Shown: positions 1 through 6,936, numbered from the stretch's first letter. The stretch is DNA of 12,096 nt from Desulfobacteraceae bacterium (GCA_030612945.1 JAUWMY010000035.1:1-12096); one strand, 5' to 3'. Translations and numbers: made by a program. Notes: generated by a model from the letters alone, not told the origin.

Positions 1-36
1 CTGCTCAATTGCCAGTGCTTCTTTTCCACTCTCCAG

Positions 37-2124
37 CTAGGCCAAGACAAGGTATCCCCTTACGTCCGTCTGTTTCGGGTTTGCTTCCAATCCTTTTTCC
101 ATGATGCGGATGATGTCCTTATAATCACCTTTGGCCGCAAGATGATCAAAAATATAATAGTAGGGACCGATCTCTTTTGGCCTCAATTCAACAAGAACCT
201 GGGCCTCCTTAAAAGCCATCCCGACATTGTTCTGCTTTTTATAAATGTCGAATACAATCTCGTGGGCCGCAACATCTTTTGGGTGTAATTTCAGATATGT
301 TTTAAGATAATTCAAACTCGCCTTCAGGTTTCCTGCCTCATATTCCAGTACACCCACGTTGAATATCACTGTTTCGTTTTTGGGCTCCAGAGACAGAATC
401 CTTTCATAGTTTTTCTTCAGTTCCCCCTTCTCTCCCAGCTTTTCCAAAACCTGAGCCATTAACAGCAGGGCCTCAAGTGATTTTGGGGTTTCCTTTAACA
501 CCTCTGATAGCTGTTTCCTGGCCTTTTTCAATCCCTCTCCCGTCTTAAGGCTGGCCAACGCCAGGTACATTTTAAAATCCATCTGTTTCGGGTTTGCTTC
601 CAAACCTTTTTCCATGATGCGGATGACGCCCTCATAATCACCTTTGGCCGCAAGATGATCAAAAATATAATAGTAGGGACCGATCTCTTTTGGCCTCAAT
701 TCAATAAGAACACGGGCCTCCTTAAAGGCCATCCGGACATTTTTCTGCTTTTTGTATATGTCGAATACAATTTCGTGGACCGCAAAATCCTTTGGGTGTG
801 ATTTCAGATATGTCTTAAGATAATTTAAACTCGCCTTCAGGTTTCCTGTCTCATATTCTAAGACACCCAGGTTGAACGTCACTGTTTCGTTTTTGGGTTC
901 CAGCGATAGAATCCTTTTATAGATTTCCTTTAATTCTTCCTTCTCTCCCCTCTTTTCCAAAACCTGAGCCATCAATAGCAGGGCCTCAAACGATTTTGGC
1001 TTTTCCTTTAACACCTCTGATAGATATTCTTTTGCCTTTTTCAGGTCCTTCTTTTTGATAAGCCTCTCAGCCAGCGTCAAACGGCCTTCCATATCTTTCG
1101 ACTTCAGACTGACGGCACTGCCCAGATAGAAATCGGCTTTTCCTTTCTGGCCGATTTTTTCATATAAGTAAGACAGATTGTAATAGAGATTCGCATCTTT
1201 TTTATCCAATTCTACGGCCTTGAGGTAAAAGAAAATGGCTTTTTCTACCCGGCCTATCTTTGTATATAGATACCCAAGGCGGTTATAAAAGGGCAGTCTA
1301 TCCTTCTTATCAAGCCGTCCTAAAAGGCCTTCATATTCAATAATTGCCTCTTTTAGTTTTCCTGTTCCCTCAAGAATCTCTGCCAACTGGTTCTGAGTCT
1401 CAAGATCATCCGGGTTCAACTCGATAAGTCTTTTTAACACGGAGATAATACCATCCTCACTCTGCATGGCCGTGTATATCTCCAACAGATCCACCAGTAT
1501 CTCTTGATCTGGCTTTTTTTTGGCCATATCTTCGAGCATTGGGGCAAGCTGTTTCCAACGCTTAAGGGATCTGTATTCCTCAAGAAGTCTTGTTTTGATC
1601 TGTCTATTATCAGGCAAAAACTGTGTCGCACGCTCAAGGATTGCTAATCGATGGTCGTTGTTGATAGTTCTGCTGGCCTTATCAAGCCAGTCCTCCGCAC
1701 CTGGCTGGACTTGCCAGTCAATGTACCCCAAGTCCTGATTGCGGTACTTAATCAAAACCTTGAAACTGTAATGATCAAATATCTCCTGATTCGGCAAAAG
1801 GGCAGATAGTATCATTTCTTCGTGCCGCAGTGCTCCAACATCAAAACTCCTCGACACCAGACGAACTCCAAGGTCCGAAAGCATGTTTGTTGAGATTTTT
1901 AAGATTTTTACGCTATCTTTGGGATGGAGACGGAGAGTTTCCCCTGACAGGACTTTTTGGGATTCATGATTTACACTAATTAGAACAAAATCAAACCGGG
2001 GAGAAACATCATATATGCCACGCCACAGTAGCCAGCCAGCAGTTACGGCTGCTGCCACCAACAGGGCTATCACCCAAAAGGTAAGGTTTCGGAATGACGA
2101 TGTTTTTTTTCTCTTTTTTACCAA
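37..2124 (-). CDS. Membrane-anchored TPR-repeat protein, possibly interrupted by an in-frame stop
   Basis: A 695-residue protein. Residues 1-13 are basic (VKKRKK), followed by one hydrophobic segment at about 14-34. The positive-inside pattern suggests an N-terminal anchor with the rest outside the cytoplasm. Residues 35-145 look like a beta-rich domain I do not recognise. From about 150 to the end there are degenerate TPR helix pairs, seen in motifs such as YNRLGYLYTKIGRVEKAIFFY and YYNLSYLYEKIGQKGKADFY. Residues 344-514 and 515-685 are two copies of one 171-residue block, about 84% identical over the 157 residues I compared by hand. The start is read as TTG (2122-2124) because an in-frame stop lies about 45 bases upstream and no ATG follows near the N-terminus; no clear Shine-Dalgarno is visible. 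The TAG stop (37-39) replaces a Ser codon of the repeat, and TPR-like codons continue past it to the edge. It lies on the same strand as secF but 342 bp away, with its own promoter candidate. TPR proteins mediate protein-protein contacts; the partner is unknown. Confidence 0.85.
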   Translation of the reverse strand: MVKKRKKTSSFRNLTFWVIALLVAAAVTAGWLLWRGIYDVSPRFDFVLISVNHESQKVLSGETLRLHPKDSVKILKISTNMLSDLGVRLVSRSFDVGALRHEEMILSALLPNQEIFDHYSFKVLIKYRNQDLGYIDWQVQPGAEDWLDKASRTINNDHRLAILERATQFLPDNRQIKTRLLEEYRSLKRWKQLAPMLEDMAKKKPDQEILVDLLEIYTAMQSEDGIISVLKRLIELNPDDLETQNQLAEILEGTGKLKEAIIEYEGLLGRLDKKDRLPFYNRLGYLYTKIGRVEKAIFFYLKAVELDKKDANLYYNLSYLYEKIGQKGKADFYLGSAVSLKSKDMEGRLTLAERLIKKKDLKKAKEYLSEVLKEKPKSFEALLLMAQVLEKRGEKEELKEIYKRILSLEPKNETVTFNLGVLEYETGNLKASLNYLKTYLKSHPKDFAVHEIVFDIYKKQKNVRMAFKEARVLIELRPKEIGPYYYIFDHLAAKGDYEGVIRIMEKGLEANPKQMDFKMYLALASLKTGEGLKKARKQLSEVLKETPKSLEALLLMAQVLEKLGEKGELKKNYERILSLEPKNETVIFNVGVLEYEAGNLKASLNYLKTYLKLHPKDVAAHEIVFDIYKKQNNVGMAFKEAQVLVELRPKEIGPYYYIFDHLAAKGDYKDIIRIMEKGLEANPKQTDVRGYLVLA
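70..1095 (-). repeat. 513-bp tandem duplication within the TPR gene
   Basis: Bases 70-582 and 583-1095 are two adjacent direct copies with a period of exactly 513 bp, or 171 codons, so the reading frame is kept. Landmarks such as CTGTTTCGGGTTTGCTTCCA (70 and 583) and CCATGATGCGGATGA recur at this spacing. Differences are scattered substitutions with no visible indels. The encoded copies differ at about 25 of 157 aligned residues by hand count. The block is much longer than a single 34-residue TPR (about five repeats), so it arose as a duplicated multi-repeat module and not by ordinary single-TPR drift. Confidence 0.92.
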
Positions 2125-2148
2125 TCGGCGACACTTATTTGGGATTTT

Positions 2149-2176
2149 CGATTGACTATTGACTATTGGCGATTGA
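2149..2176 (+). repeat. Heptanucleotide tandem repeat, 4 units
   Basis: Four 7-bp units in perfect register: CGATTGA, CTATTGA, CTATTGG, CGATTGA. Bases 2144-2168 match 5238-5262 exactly over 25 bp. The patch sits just upstream of the TPR gene start and faces the reverse-orientation patch at 2417-2458. Confidence 0.85.
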
Positions 2177-2229
2177 CAGTCTTAGTGCTTTACAAATAAA
2201 TTTGCGTTCAACTTGCGCAAAAAAAATTT

Positions 2230-2258
2230 TATATAGCCGGGAAAGCCTTTGCTGTAAA
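2230..2258 (-). promoter_or_regulatory. Candidate sigma-70 promoter for the TPR gene
   Basis: On the minus strand TTTACA (2258-2253) is followed by a 17-bp spacer and TATATA (2235-2230); shifting two bases gives TATAAA with a 19-bp spacer. It lies about 105 bp upstream of the TTG start. A small hairpin, GCCTTT/AAAGGC with a 5-base loop (2245-2261), overlaps the -35 and spacer. This is based on sequence match only. Confidence 0.4.
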
Positions 2259-2416
2259 GGCCCTCAGAAGAATAAAAGGCGATTCAACTTTTCACAACCT
2301 GTTTGGTTCCAGCATATCCTGCTTAAGAATTAAAAGATTGAGGGATTTGGAGATTGAGTTTCTTATCTGTGAAATTCTGTCTGCTTTATGTGAATAGACG
2401 GAGCGAAGCGACTCCT

Positions 2417-2458
2417 CAAATCGTCAATATTCAATCGTCAATCGAAAATAGTCAATTG
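2417..2458 (-). repeat. Heptanucleotide tandem repeat, 6 degenerate units, inverted orientation
   Basis: Read on the plus strand the units are CAAATCG, TCAATAT, TCAATCG, TCAATCG, AAAATAG, TCAATTG. These are the reverse complement of the CGATTGA/CTATTGA type at 2149-2176. The patch ends 8 bp from the secF stop codon. Confidence 0.75.
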
Positions 2459-2466
2459 ATACGTGG

Positions 2467-3540
2467 TTACCTGGCAGCACTGGGCAATGCCTTACTTTTC
2501 CCCCTTTTCGCGAACCTTTCTTCCCAGACTAAGATAATAGGACTTGCTACAAAGATGGATGAATAGGTTCCCACAAGAACTCCAATCAGCATTGCAAAGG
2601 CAAAATCATGTATCACACCACCACCCAGGATAAAGAGGGCCAAAACGACAATTAATGTGGTGGTGGATGTCAATACGGTACGGCTCAGGGTCTCATTGAT
2701 GCTTTTGTTTATGATCTCTTCAAAGGGCCGCCTCCGAAACCGTCTCAAGTTTTCGCGTATTCTATCAAAGACAATAATCGTATCATTCAGTGAGTAACCA
2801 ACGATGGTGAGAAAAGCGGCAATAATTGCAAGAGATATCTCCCTTTCAGTCAATGCAAAGGCCCCGATTGTAATGGTCACGTCATGAATAAGTGCAATAA
2901 TAGCTCCCAGGGCATATTTCAATCTTAAAACCCAGCAGAGTCCCAGGGTCACAATCAAAGCGATCACTATGAGCCAAGTGACTGGCATACCAAAGCTGGA
3001 AAAGATATAAACTACAAATGCCAGAGACAACGCCATTACAATACTCATCAGCCACTTCATCTCAAATCGGCCTGAAATATAAATAGCAATGAACAGGATT
3101 GCATAAAAAATGGCAAACAGGGCCTTCTGTCTTAAGTCTGCACCTACTTTCGGCCCAACCATTTCCACCCGCCTCATTTCAACACTCTGACCGAATTCGG
3201 AAATCAAGGCCTGCCTTACCTTGTCGCCCAAACCTGCCAACTCAATATCTGTCCTTCTGACGCGGATCAGGTACTCATGTTGTCCTTCTTCACCAAATTC
3301 CTGGATGATGCTATCCTCAAGTTGAACCGGTGCGAGGGCAGATCTTATTTCAGAGGGCATCCGATTTTGATCCAGCTTAACCTGTATTAAAACCCCCCCT
3401 GAAAAATCCACACCGAAATTAGGGCCACCTCTTAATATTAGCAGAAAAATGGTTGCAATGATCATCATTGCGGAAAGAGTAAATGCAATATTCCTCCTTC
3501 CGATAAAATTTATATTAATCCCAGCCTTGATGAATTCCAT
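2467..3540 (-). CDS. secF: SecF, protein-export membrane protein
   Basis: SecF pairs with SecD in the inner membrane and uses the proton-motive force to aid late steps of Sec-dependent export. The 357-residue product has TM1 (about 18-37), the family signature GVDFSGGVLIQVKL (43-56), a periplasmic domain (about 57-125), the conserved VGPKVGADLRQKAL stretch (128-141), and the core motif GYSLNDTIIVFDRIREN (248-264). C-terminal membrane segments lie at about 290-308 and 315-338. Between RFE (158-160) and LKYALGAIIALIHDV (207-221) there are about 47 extra residues with two hydrophobic segments (about 164-181 and 188-206). The usual proteobacterial SecF joins these motifs almost directly. The total is therefore about eight membrane segments instead of six, with topology preserved. 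The ATG start is supported by GGAG six bases upstream. It lies 70 bp downstream of secD. Confidence 0.97.
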   Translation of the reverse strand: MEFIKAGININFIGRRNIAFTLSAMMIIATIFLLILRGGPNFGVDFSGGVLIQVKLDQNRMPSEIRSALAPVQLEDSIIQEFGEEGQHEYLIRVRRTDIELAGLGDKVRQALISEFGQSVEMRRVEMVGPKVGADLRQKALFAIFYAILFIAIYISGRFEMKWLMSIVMALSLAFVVYIFSSFGMPVTWLIVIALIVTLGLCWVLRLKYALGAIIALIHDVTITIGAFALTEREISLAIIAAFLTIVGYSLNDTIIVFDRIRENLRRFRRRPFEEIINKSINETLSRTVLTSTTTLIVVLALFILGGGVIHDFAFAMLIGVLVGTYSSIFVASPIILVWEERFAKRGKSKALPSAAR

Positions 3541-3610
3541 GTATTACTCCATCGTTGTCTATTGCCAAGTTCTTCCGACCATTTAACTTTAGCCACTTTA
3601 GTCACTTCTT

Positions 3611-5212
3611 CTATATACGAAGTCTTTTCATTCTTCGTTTTACATAGAGATAATCGAAAACAATCCTGGTGCCGAAGATAGACGTAAATAAACCGGCGAC
3701 TATGCCAATGCTCACAGTTACGGCAAAGCCCCTGACAGGCCCGGTCCCAAATTGAAACAATACAAGGGCAGCGATCAATGTTGTGATTTGGGCATCAAGA
3801 ATTGTAACAAGGGCCTTACCGTATCCTCCTTCAATTGAGGCACGCGGGGTCTTTCCCAGCCGCATTTCTTCCCGCACGCGCTCGAAGATCAAAACATTGG
3901 CGTCAACAGACATGCCAATAGTGAGGATAATCCCTGCTATTCCCGGAAGGGTCAGCGTGGCCCCAAAGAAGGCCAGGCCTGCCATAATAATCAGGATATT
4001 CAGAACAAGGGCCAGATCAGCAATGATACCAGAAAGGCCGTAATAAATTGCCATAAAAATAACCACCACAAGGCCCCCGATGATCATCGATTTAAAACCT
4101 TTTTCAATTGAATCTTTTCCCAGGGAGGGGCCGACTGTGCGCTCTTCAATAATTTTGACCGGAGCAGGAAGGGCGCCTGCCCTTAGAACAATAGCCAGGT
4201 CCCGCGCTTCATCCGTTGTAAAACGTCCTGTTATCTGAGCCCTCCCGCCAGAAATCTTGTCCTGTATTACAGGGGCGGAGTAGATGTTGTTGTCAAGCAC
4301 GATCGCCAGTCTTTTTTTGATATTCTGCCCGGTGATCTGTTCGAAAAGCCTTGAGCCTCTGGCATCAAAAGAAAGAGACACTTGTGGTTCATTGTACTGG
4401 TTATCGAACTGGACCCTTGCGTCGGTTATGTACTCCCCTGTAATAAGGGTCCTCCTTTTGAGTAAATAGGGGACCTTCGTCTCACGGCCCGTCTTTGGAT
4501 CGATGGTGACCTCATAAAGGATTTCATCCCCAGGGGGAATATTTCCTTTAAGGGCATCTTCAACACTGTGCTCCTCATCAACCAGTTTGAATTCCAGTAG
4601 GGCAGTCTTGCCGATCAGTTCTACCGCCCTTTTGGGATCTTTAATGCCTGGTAACTGGATCAAAATCCTGTTATCTTGCTGGGGTCGGATATCCGGCTCG
4701 CTTACACCAAACTGATCAATCCGGTTCCTGATGGTCTCAAGCGCTTGATCCACCGCCATTTTCATAATACGGGTCTTCGCCCTAGGGAGCAGCGTCAGGT
4801 CAAAAGATGGGTGGTCTCCTTCCCCTGGAACCGAAACCTCCTCAAAATCAGGATAATCGGCCTCTACCATTTTTTTGAACACGTCTTTGTCCTCTGGCCC
4901 CATAAGGGTCAAGGTGATCCGATCATTTCCAAGACGCTTCAGTTCAACATACCTTATTTTACTCTTACGCAAATCGCGTTTTATTTCCTCCACAACCCGC
5001 TCCAGGTGGCTTTCCACGGCCTTCTCGGATCCCACTTCCAAAACGAGGTGCATACCCCCTTGGAGGTCAAGGCCGAGATGAATCTTGTCTCTGGGCAGGA
5101 TATTAGACCACCAGCCGGGAAAGTCACTGGTGAAAGACGGCATCAGATATATGAATGACATCAAAACCACAACGGCAACAATTGCTGCTCGCCAGCCTAA
5201 ACTCTTTGACAC
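3611..5212 (-). CDS. secD: SecD, protein-export membrane protein
   Basis: SecD is the large partner of SecF in the SecDF-YajC complex; it binds emerging polypeptide on the periplasmic side and couples proton flow to export. The 533-residue product has an N-terminal TM (about 8-27), the signature LGLDLQGGMHLVLEV (about 46-60), a long periplasmic region with the RNRIDQFGVSEPDI and LIQLPGI motifs, and a second periplasmic part ending near ALPAPVKIIEERTVGPSLG. A C-terminal bundle of five membrane segments follows. The proton-relay aspartate is visible in GMSVDANVLIFERVREE (Asp about 437). It is shorter than the 615-residue E. coli protein but normal for many other bacteria. The start is GTG (5210-5212), with GGGGAG six bases upstream. 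It follows yajC after 149 bp that contain heptad repeats and two hairpins, and precedes secF by 70 bp. Confidence 0.98.
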   Translation of the reverse strand: MSKSLGWRAAIVAVVVLMSFIYLMPSFTSDFPGWWSNILPRDKIHLGLDLQGGMHLVLEVGSEKAVESHLERVVEEIKRDLRKSKIRYVELKRLGNDRITLTLMGPEDKDVFKKMVEADYPDFEEVSVPGEGDHPSFDLTLLPRAKTRIMKMAVDQALETIRNRIDQFGVSEPDIRPQQDNRILIQLPGIKDPKRAVELIGKTALLEFKLVDEEHSVEDALKGNIPPGDEILYEVTIDPKTGRETKVPYLLKRRTLITGEYITDARVQFDNQYNEPQVSLSFDARGSRLFEQITGQNIKKRLAIVLDNNIYSAPVIQDKISGGRAQITGRFTTDEARDLAIVLRAGALPAPVKIIEERTVGPSLGKDSIEKGFKSMIIGGLVVVIFMAIYYGLSGIIADLALVLNILIIMAGLAFFGATLTLPGIAGIILTIGMSVDANVLIFERVREEMRLGKTPRASIEGGYGKALVTILDAQITTLIAALVLFQFGTGPVRGFAVTVSIGIVAGLFTSIFGTRIVFDYLYVKRRMKRLRI

Positions 5213-5242
5213 TTGATACTCCCCTCTTTGATTGAAAATTTT

Positions 5243-5263
5243 CGATTGACTATTGACTATTGA
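5243..5263 (+). repeat. Heptanucleotide tandem repeat, 3 units
   Basis: The units are CGATTGA, CTATTGA, CTATTGA in perfect 7-bp register. With its left flank (5238-5262) it matches 2144-2168 exactly over 25 bp. It lies just upstream of the secD ribosome binding site. Confidence 0.85.
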
Positions 5264-5339
5264 TTGGTCGTATCTGCGATGTTTTGATCTTCCCGTCCGG
5301 GAGAATCACGGATATCGTGACGCTTAATCATTGAAAACA

Positions 5340-5360
5340 TCAATCGTCAACCATCAATCC
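5340..5360 (-). repeat. Heptanucleotide tandem repeat, 3 degenerate units, inverted orientation
   Basis: Plus-strand units are TCAATCG, TCAACCA, TCAATCC, the reverse-complement form of the patch at 5243-5263. It abuts the yajC stop codon (5362-5364). Confidence 0.7.
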
Positions 5361-5361
5361 C

Positions 5362-5682
5362 TCAAGATCCCTTGCCAGTAATCCCGGAAATGGAACCTCT
5401 CGAGACCTTGACCCTTACCTTTGGGGCGATCTCCATTGTCACCACATCATCTGTCAGGCCAGTGACCACCCCGTGGAGCCCTCCGGAACTGATTACACGA
5501 TCCCCTTTTTTCAAGGCAGCAAGCAATAGTTTGTGCTGCTTTGCTTTCTTTTGCTGTGGCCTGATGAGCAAAAAATAAAAAATCGCGAACATAAGTATGA
5601 GGGGGAGAAATGCGCCGAGGCCACCCCCCTGTCCGCCTGCTCCGCCACCACTTCCGCCCATTGCATAAGCCAAAAAATTCAT
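5362..5682 (-). CDS. yajC: YajC, preprotein translocase auxiliary subunit
   Basis: YajC is a small single-span inner-membrane protein that associates with SecD and SecF. The 106-residue product has a short N-terminus, a glycine-rich stretch (about 9-23), one membrane segment (about 24-42), and the family hallmark LLIRPQQKKAKQHKLLLAALKKGD immediately after it. A small cytoplasmic beta domain follows (DRVISSGGLHGVVTGL...VRVKVSRGSISGI). The ATG start (5680-5682) has a strong AGGAGG seven bases upstream, the best ribosome binding site in the operon. It lies 95 bp after tgt and 149 bp before secD. The 95-bp gap to tgt shows nothing notable. Confidence 0.97.
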   Translation of the reverse strand: MNFLAYAMGGSGGGAGGQGGGLGAFLPLILMFAIFYFLLIRPQQKKAKQHKLLLAALKKGDRVISSGGLHGVVTGLTDDVVTMEIAPKVRVKVSRGSISGITGKGS

Positions 5683-5777
5683 TCTAAAACCTCCTTTTCG
5701 TTCAGTTAAGTACTTAAATGTGGAAATATTGAGTTACGATTTTCCTTACAGCCAACGCTTTTTACCTTGAGCCACGC

Positions 5778-6893
5778 TTACTCAACCGCTCCTCCTCTTT
5801 GAAGTTCATAGAACTTTTTGCGGTAATTGATAAATCTTTCTTCCCGAAGTGCCTGTCTGATCCCGGACATTAGATGGCAGTAATAATAAAGATTATGTAT
5901 CGTATTCAACCGGTAAGCCAGGATCTCTTTTGCCATGAAGAGATGCCTCAAGTAGCCCCTGGAGAAACGAGTGCATGTGTAGCACTGGCAATTTTCATCA
6001 ATAGGCCTTTCATCATCCACGTATCTGGCGTTCTTTATTGTAATCCTGCCATTAGTTGTGAAAAGGGTTCCGTTTCGGGCATTACGGGTCGGCATAACGC
6101 AATCGAACATGTCGACACCTCGCATAACCGCCTCTATCAAGTCTTCCGGCGAACCTACACCCATTAGATAAACCGGACTGTCTTCCGGTAGAAAGTCTAT
6201 CGTCTCTGTAATAACCCGTAATCTTGTCTCACGGTCTTCTCCAACAGAAAGCCCGCCCAAGGCATACCCTTCAAAACCCATGCCGGTCAGGTCCCCGGCA
6301 CTCATCTCCCTTAGATCACGATACATGCCACCCTGCACTATGCCGAAAAGCGCCTGATTACCACGATCCATGAGTTCAAGGCACTTGCGAGCCCACAGGC
6401 TTGTTAATCTAACGGAATTCAGGACATACTCATAGTCAGAAGGATAAGGCGCACATTCGTCAAAGGCCATAATAATATCCGCGCCTAAGGTCTTCTGGAT
6501 CTTTATGGCCTCTGCTGGACCAATGAAGTGCGTGGACCCATCCAGATGGGACCGAAACGTCACACCCTCCTCGGAAATGGTCCTTAAACCCGAAAGGCTG
6601 TAAACCTGGAATCCCCCACTGTCTGTCAATATCGGCCCCGGCCAGTTCATGAATCCATGTAATCCACCCAGCCGCTTTATGACATCATGCCCGGGCCGTA
6701 GGTAGAGGTGGTAGGTATTGGCCAGGATGATCTTGACGCCCGCACCCTGCAAGTCTTCCGGAGAGACTGCCTTAACCGACCCCTGGGTTCCCACTGGCAT
6801 AAAAATCGGGGTCTCGAAGCTTCCGTGGGGGGTTTCGATTTCACAGAGTCTGCCCCTGCATTCCCTGGACTTGTAAATTATTTTAAATTTCAA
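5778..6893 (-). CDS. tgt: tRNA-guanine transglycosylase (queuine/preQ1 tRNA-ribosyltransferase)
   Basis: Tgt swaps guanine-34 for preQ1 in the anticodon wobble position of GUN tRNAs (Asp, Asn, His, Tyr), the insertion step of queuosine synthesis in the cytoplasm. The 371-residue length and residue numbering closely match the E. coli type. DSGGFQ holds the catalytic Asp91, and GIVQGG (184-189) lies in the base pocket. The nucleophile Asp264 is in VDMFDCVMPTRNARNG, and zinc is bound by Cys302, Cys304, Cys307 and His333. All are present, so the enzyme should be active. The start is read as TTG (6891-6893), giving the family-typical MKF N-terminus; an in-frame TGA lies four codons upstream, and no strong Shine-Dalgarno is visible. 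Translation may depend on coupling from queA, whose stop is 43 bp upstream. Confidence 0.98.
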   Translation of the reverse strand: MKFKIIYKSRECRGRLCEIETPHGSFETPIFMPVGTQGSVKAVSPEDLQGAGVKIILANTYHLYLRPGHDVIKRLGGLHGFMNWPGPILTDSGGFQVYSLSGLRTISEEGVTFRSHLDGSTHFIGPAEAIKIQKTLGADIIMAFDECAPYPSDYEYVLNSVRLTSLWARKCLELMDRGNQALFGIVQGGMYRDLREMSAGDLTGMGFEGYALGGLSVGEDRETRLRVITETIDFLPEDSPVYLMGVGSPEDLIEAVMRGVDMFDCVMPTRNARNGTLFTTNGRITIKNARYVDDERPIDENCQCYTCTRFSRGYLRHLFMAKEILAYRLNTIHNLYYYCHLMSGIRQALREERFINYRKKFYELQRGGAVE

Positions 6894-6936
6894 TATCGAA
6901 TATCATTCTTGATGAAATCTTCAGTCCTAATCGCGT

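Larger units (their letters stand above)
2125..2466. other. 342-bp intergenic region, secF to TPR gene, non-coding and repeat-rich
   Basis: I see no gene here. It holds heptad repeats at both ends (2149-2176 and 2417-2458, in opposite orientation) and a third degenerate patch at 2335-2357 (AGATTGA, GGGATTT, GGAGATT). It also has an imperfect hairpin at 2400-2415 (GGAGCG, AAG loop, CG-A-CTCC), an inverted repeat TTTGCG/CGCAAA (2201-2206 and 2216-2221), and the promoter candidate for the TPR gene. No convincing intrinsic terminator follows secF: the GCCTTT/AAAGGC hairpin on the minus strand is not followed directly by a T tract. Confidence 0.7.
5213..5361. other. yajC-secD intercistronic spacer with two hairpins
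   Basis: The spacer is bounded by inverted heptad repeats (5243-5263 and 5340-5360). Between them are two short perfect palindromic stems: TCCCG/CGGGA (5291-5302, 2-base loop) and TCACG/CGTGA (5306-5320, loop GATAT). No T tract follows on the minus strand, so these do not look like a terminator. In the polycistronic transcript the whole spacer could fold as one longer stem closed by the heptads. Confidence 0.6.

Noticed and set aside
37..39. Pyrrolysine encoded by the TAG in the TPR gene
   Set aside because: There is no visible pyl gene, the homologous residue is serine, and a simple nonsense change or natural end explains it as well; kept only as a check to make.
2149..2176. CRISPR-like array
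   Set aside because: Units are 7 bp and contiguous with no spacers, and there are no cas genes nearby.
2210..2262. An intrinsic terminator for the sec operon (GCCTTT/AAAGGC hairpin and nearby T run on the minus strand)
   Set aside because: The stem is short and AT-rich, and the T run starts more than 20 bases after it; the same sequence fits better as the -35/-10 region of the TPR gene.
2920..3060. The SecF insertion as a frameshift or assembly artefact
   Set aside because: The frame is intact, and the inserted residues form two well-formed hydrophobic helices with sensible connecting loops.
4676..5158. A 160-codon open frame on the plus strand opposite secD
   Set aside because: It lies fully antisense to a highly conserved secD region, shows no recognisable family pattern, and is explained as a shadow frame. 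The other plus-strand frames opposite queA, tgt, yajC, secF and UPF0182 were dropped for the same reason.
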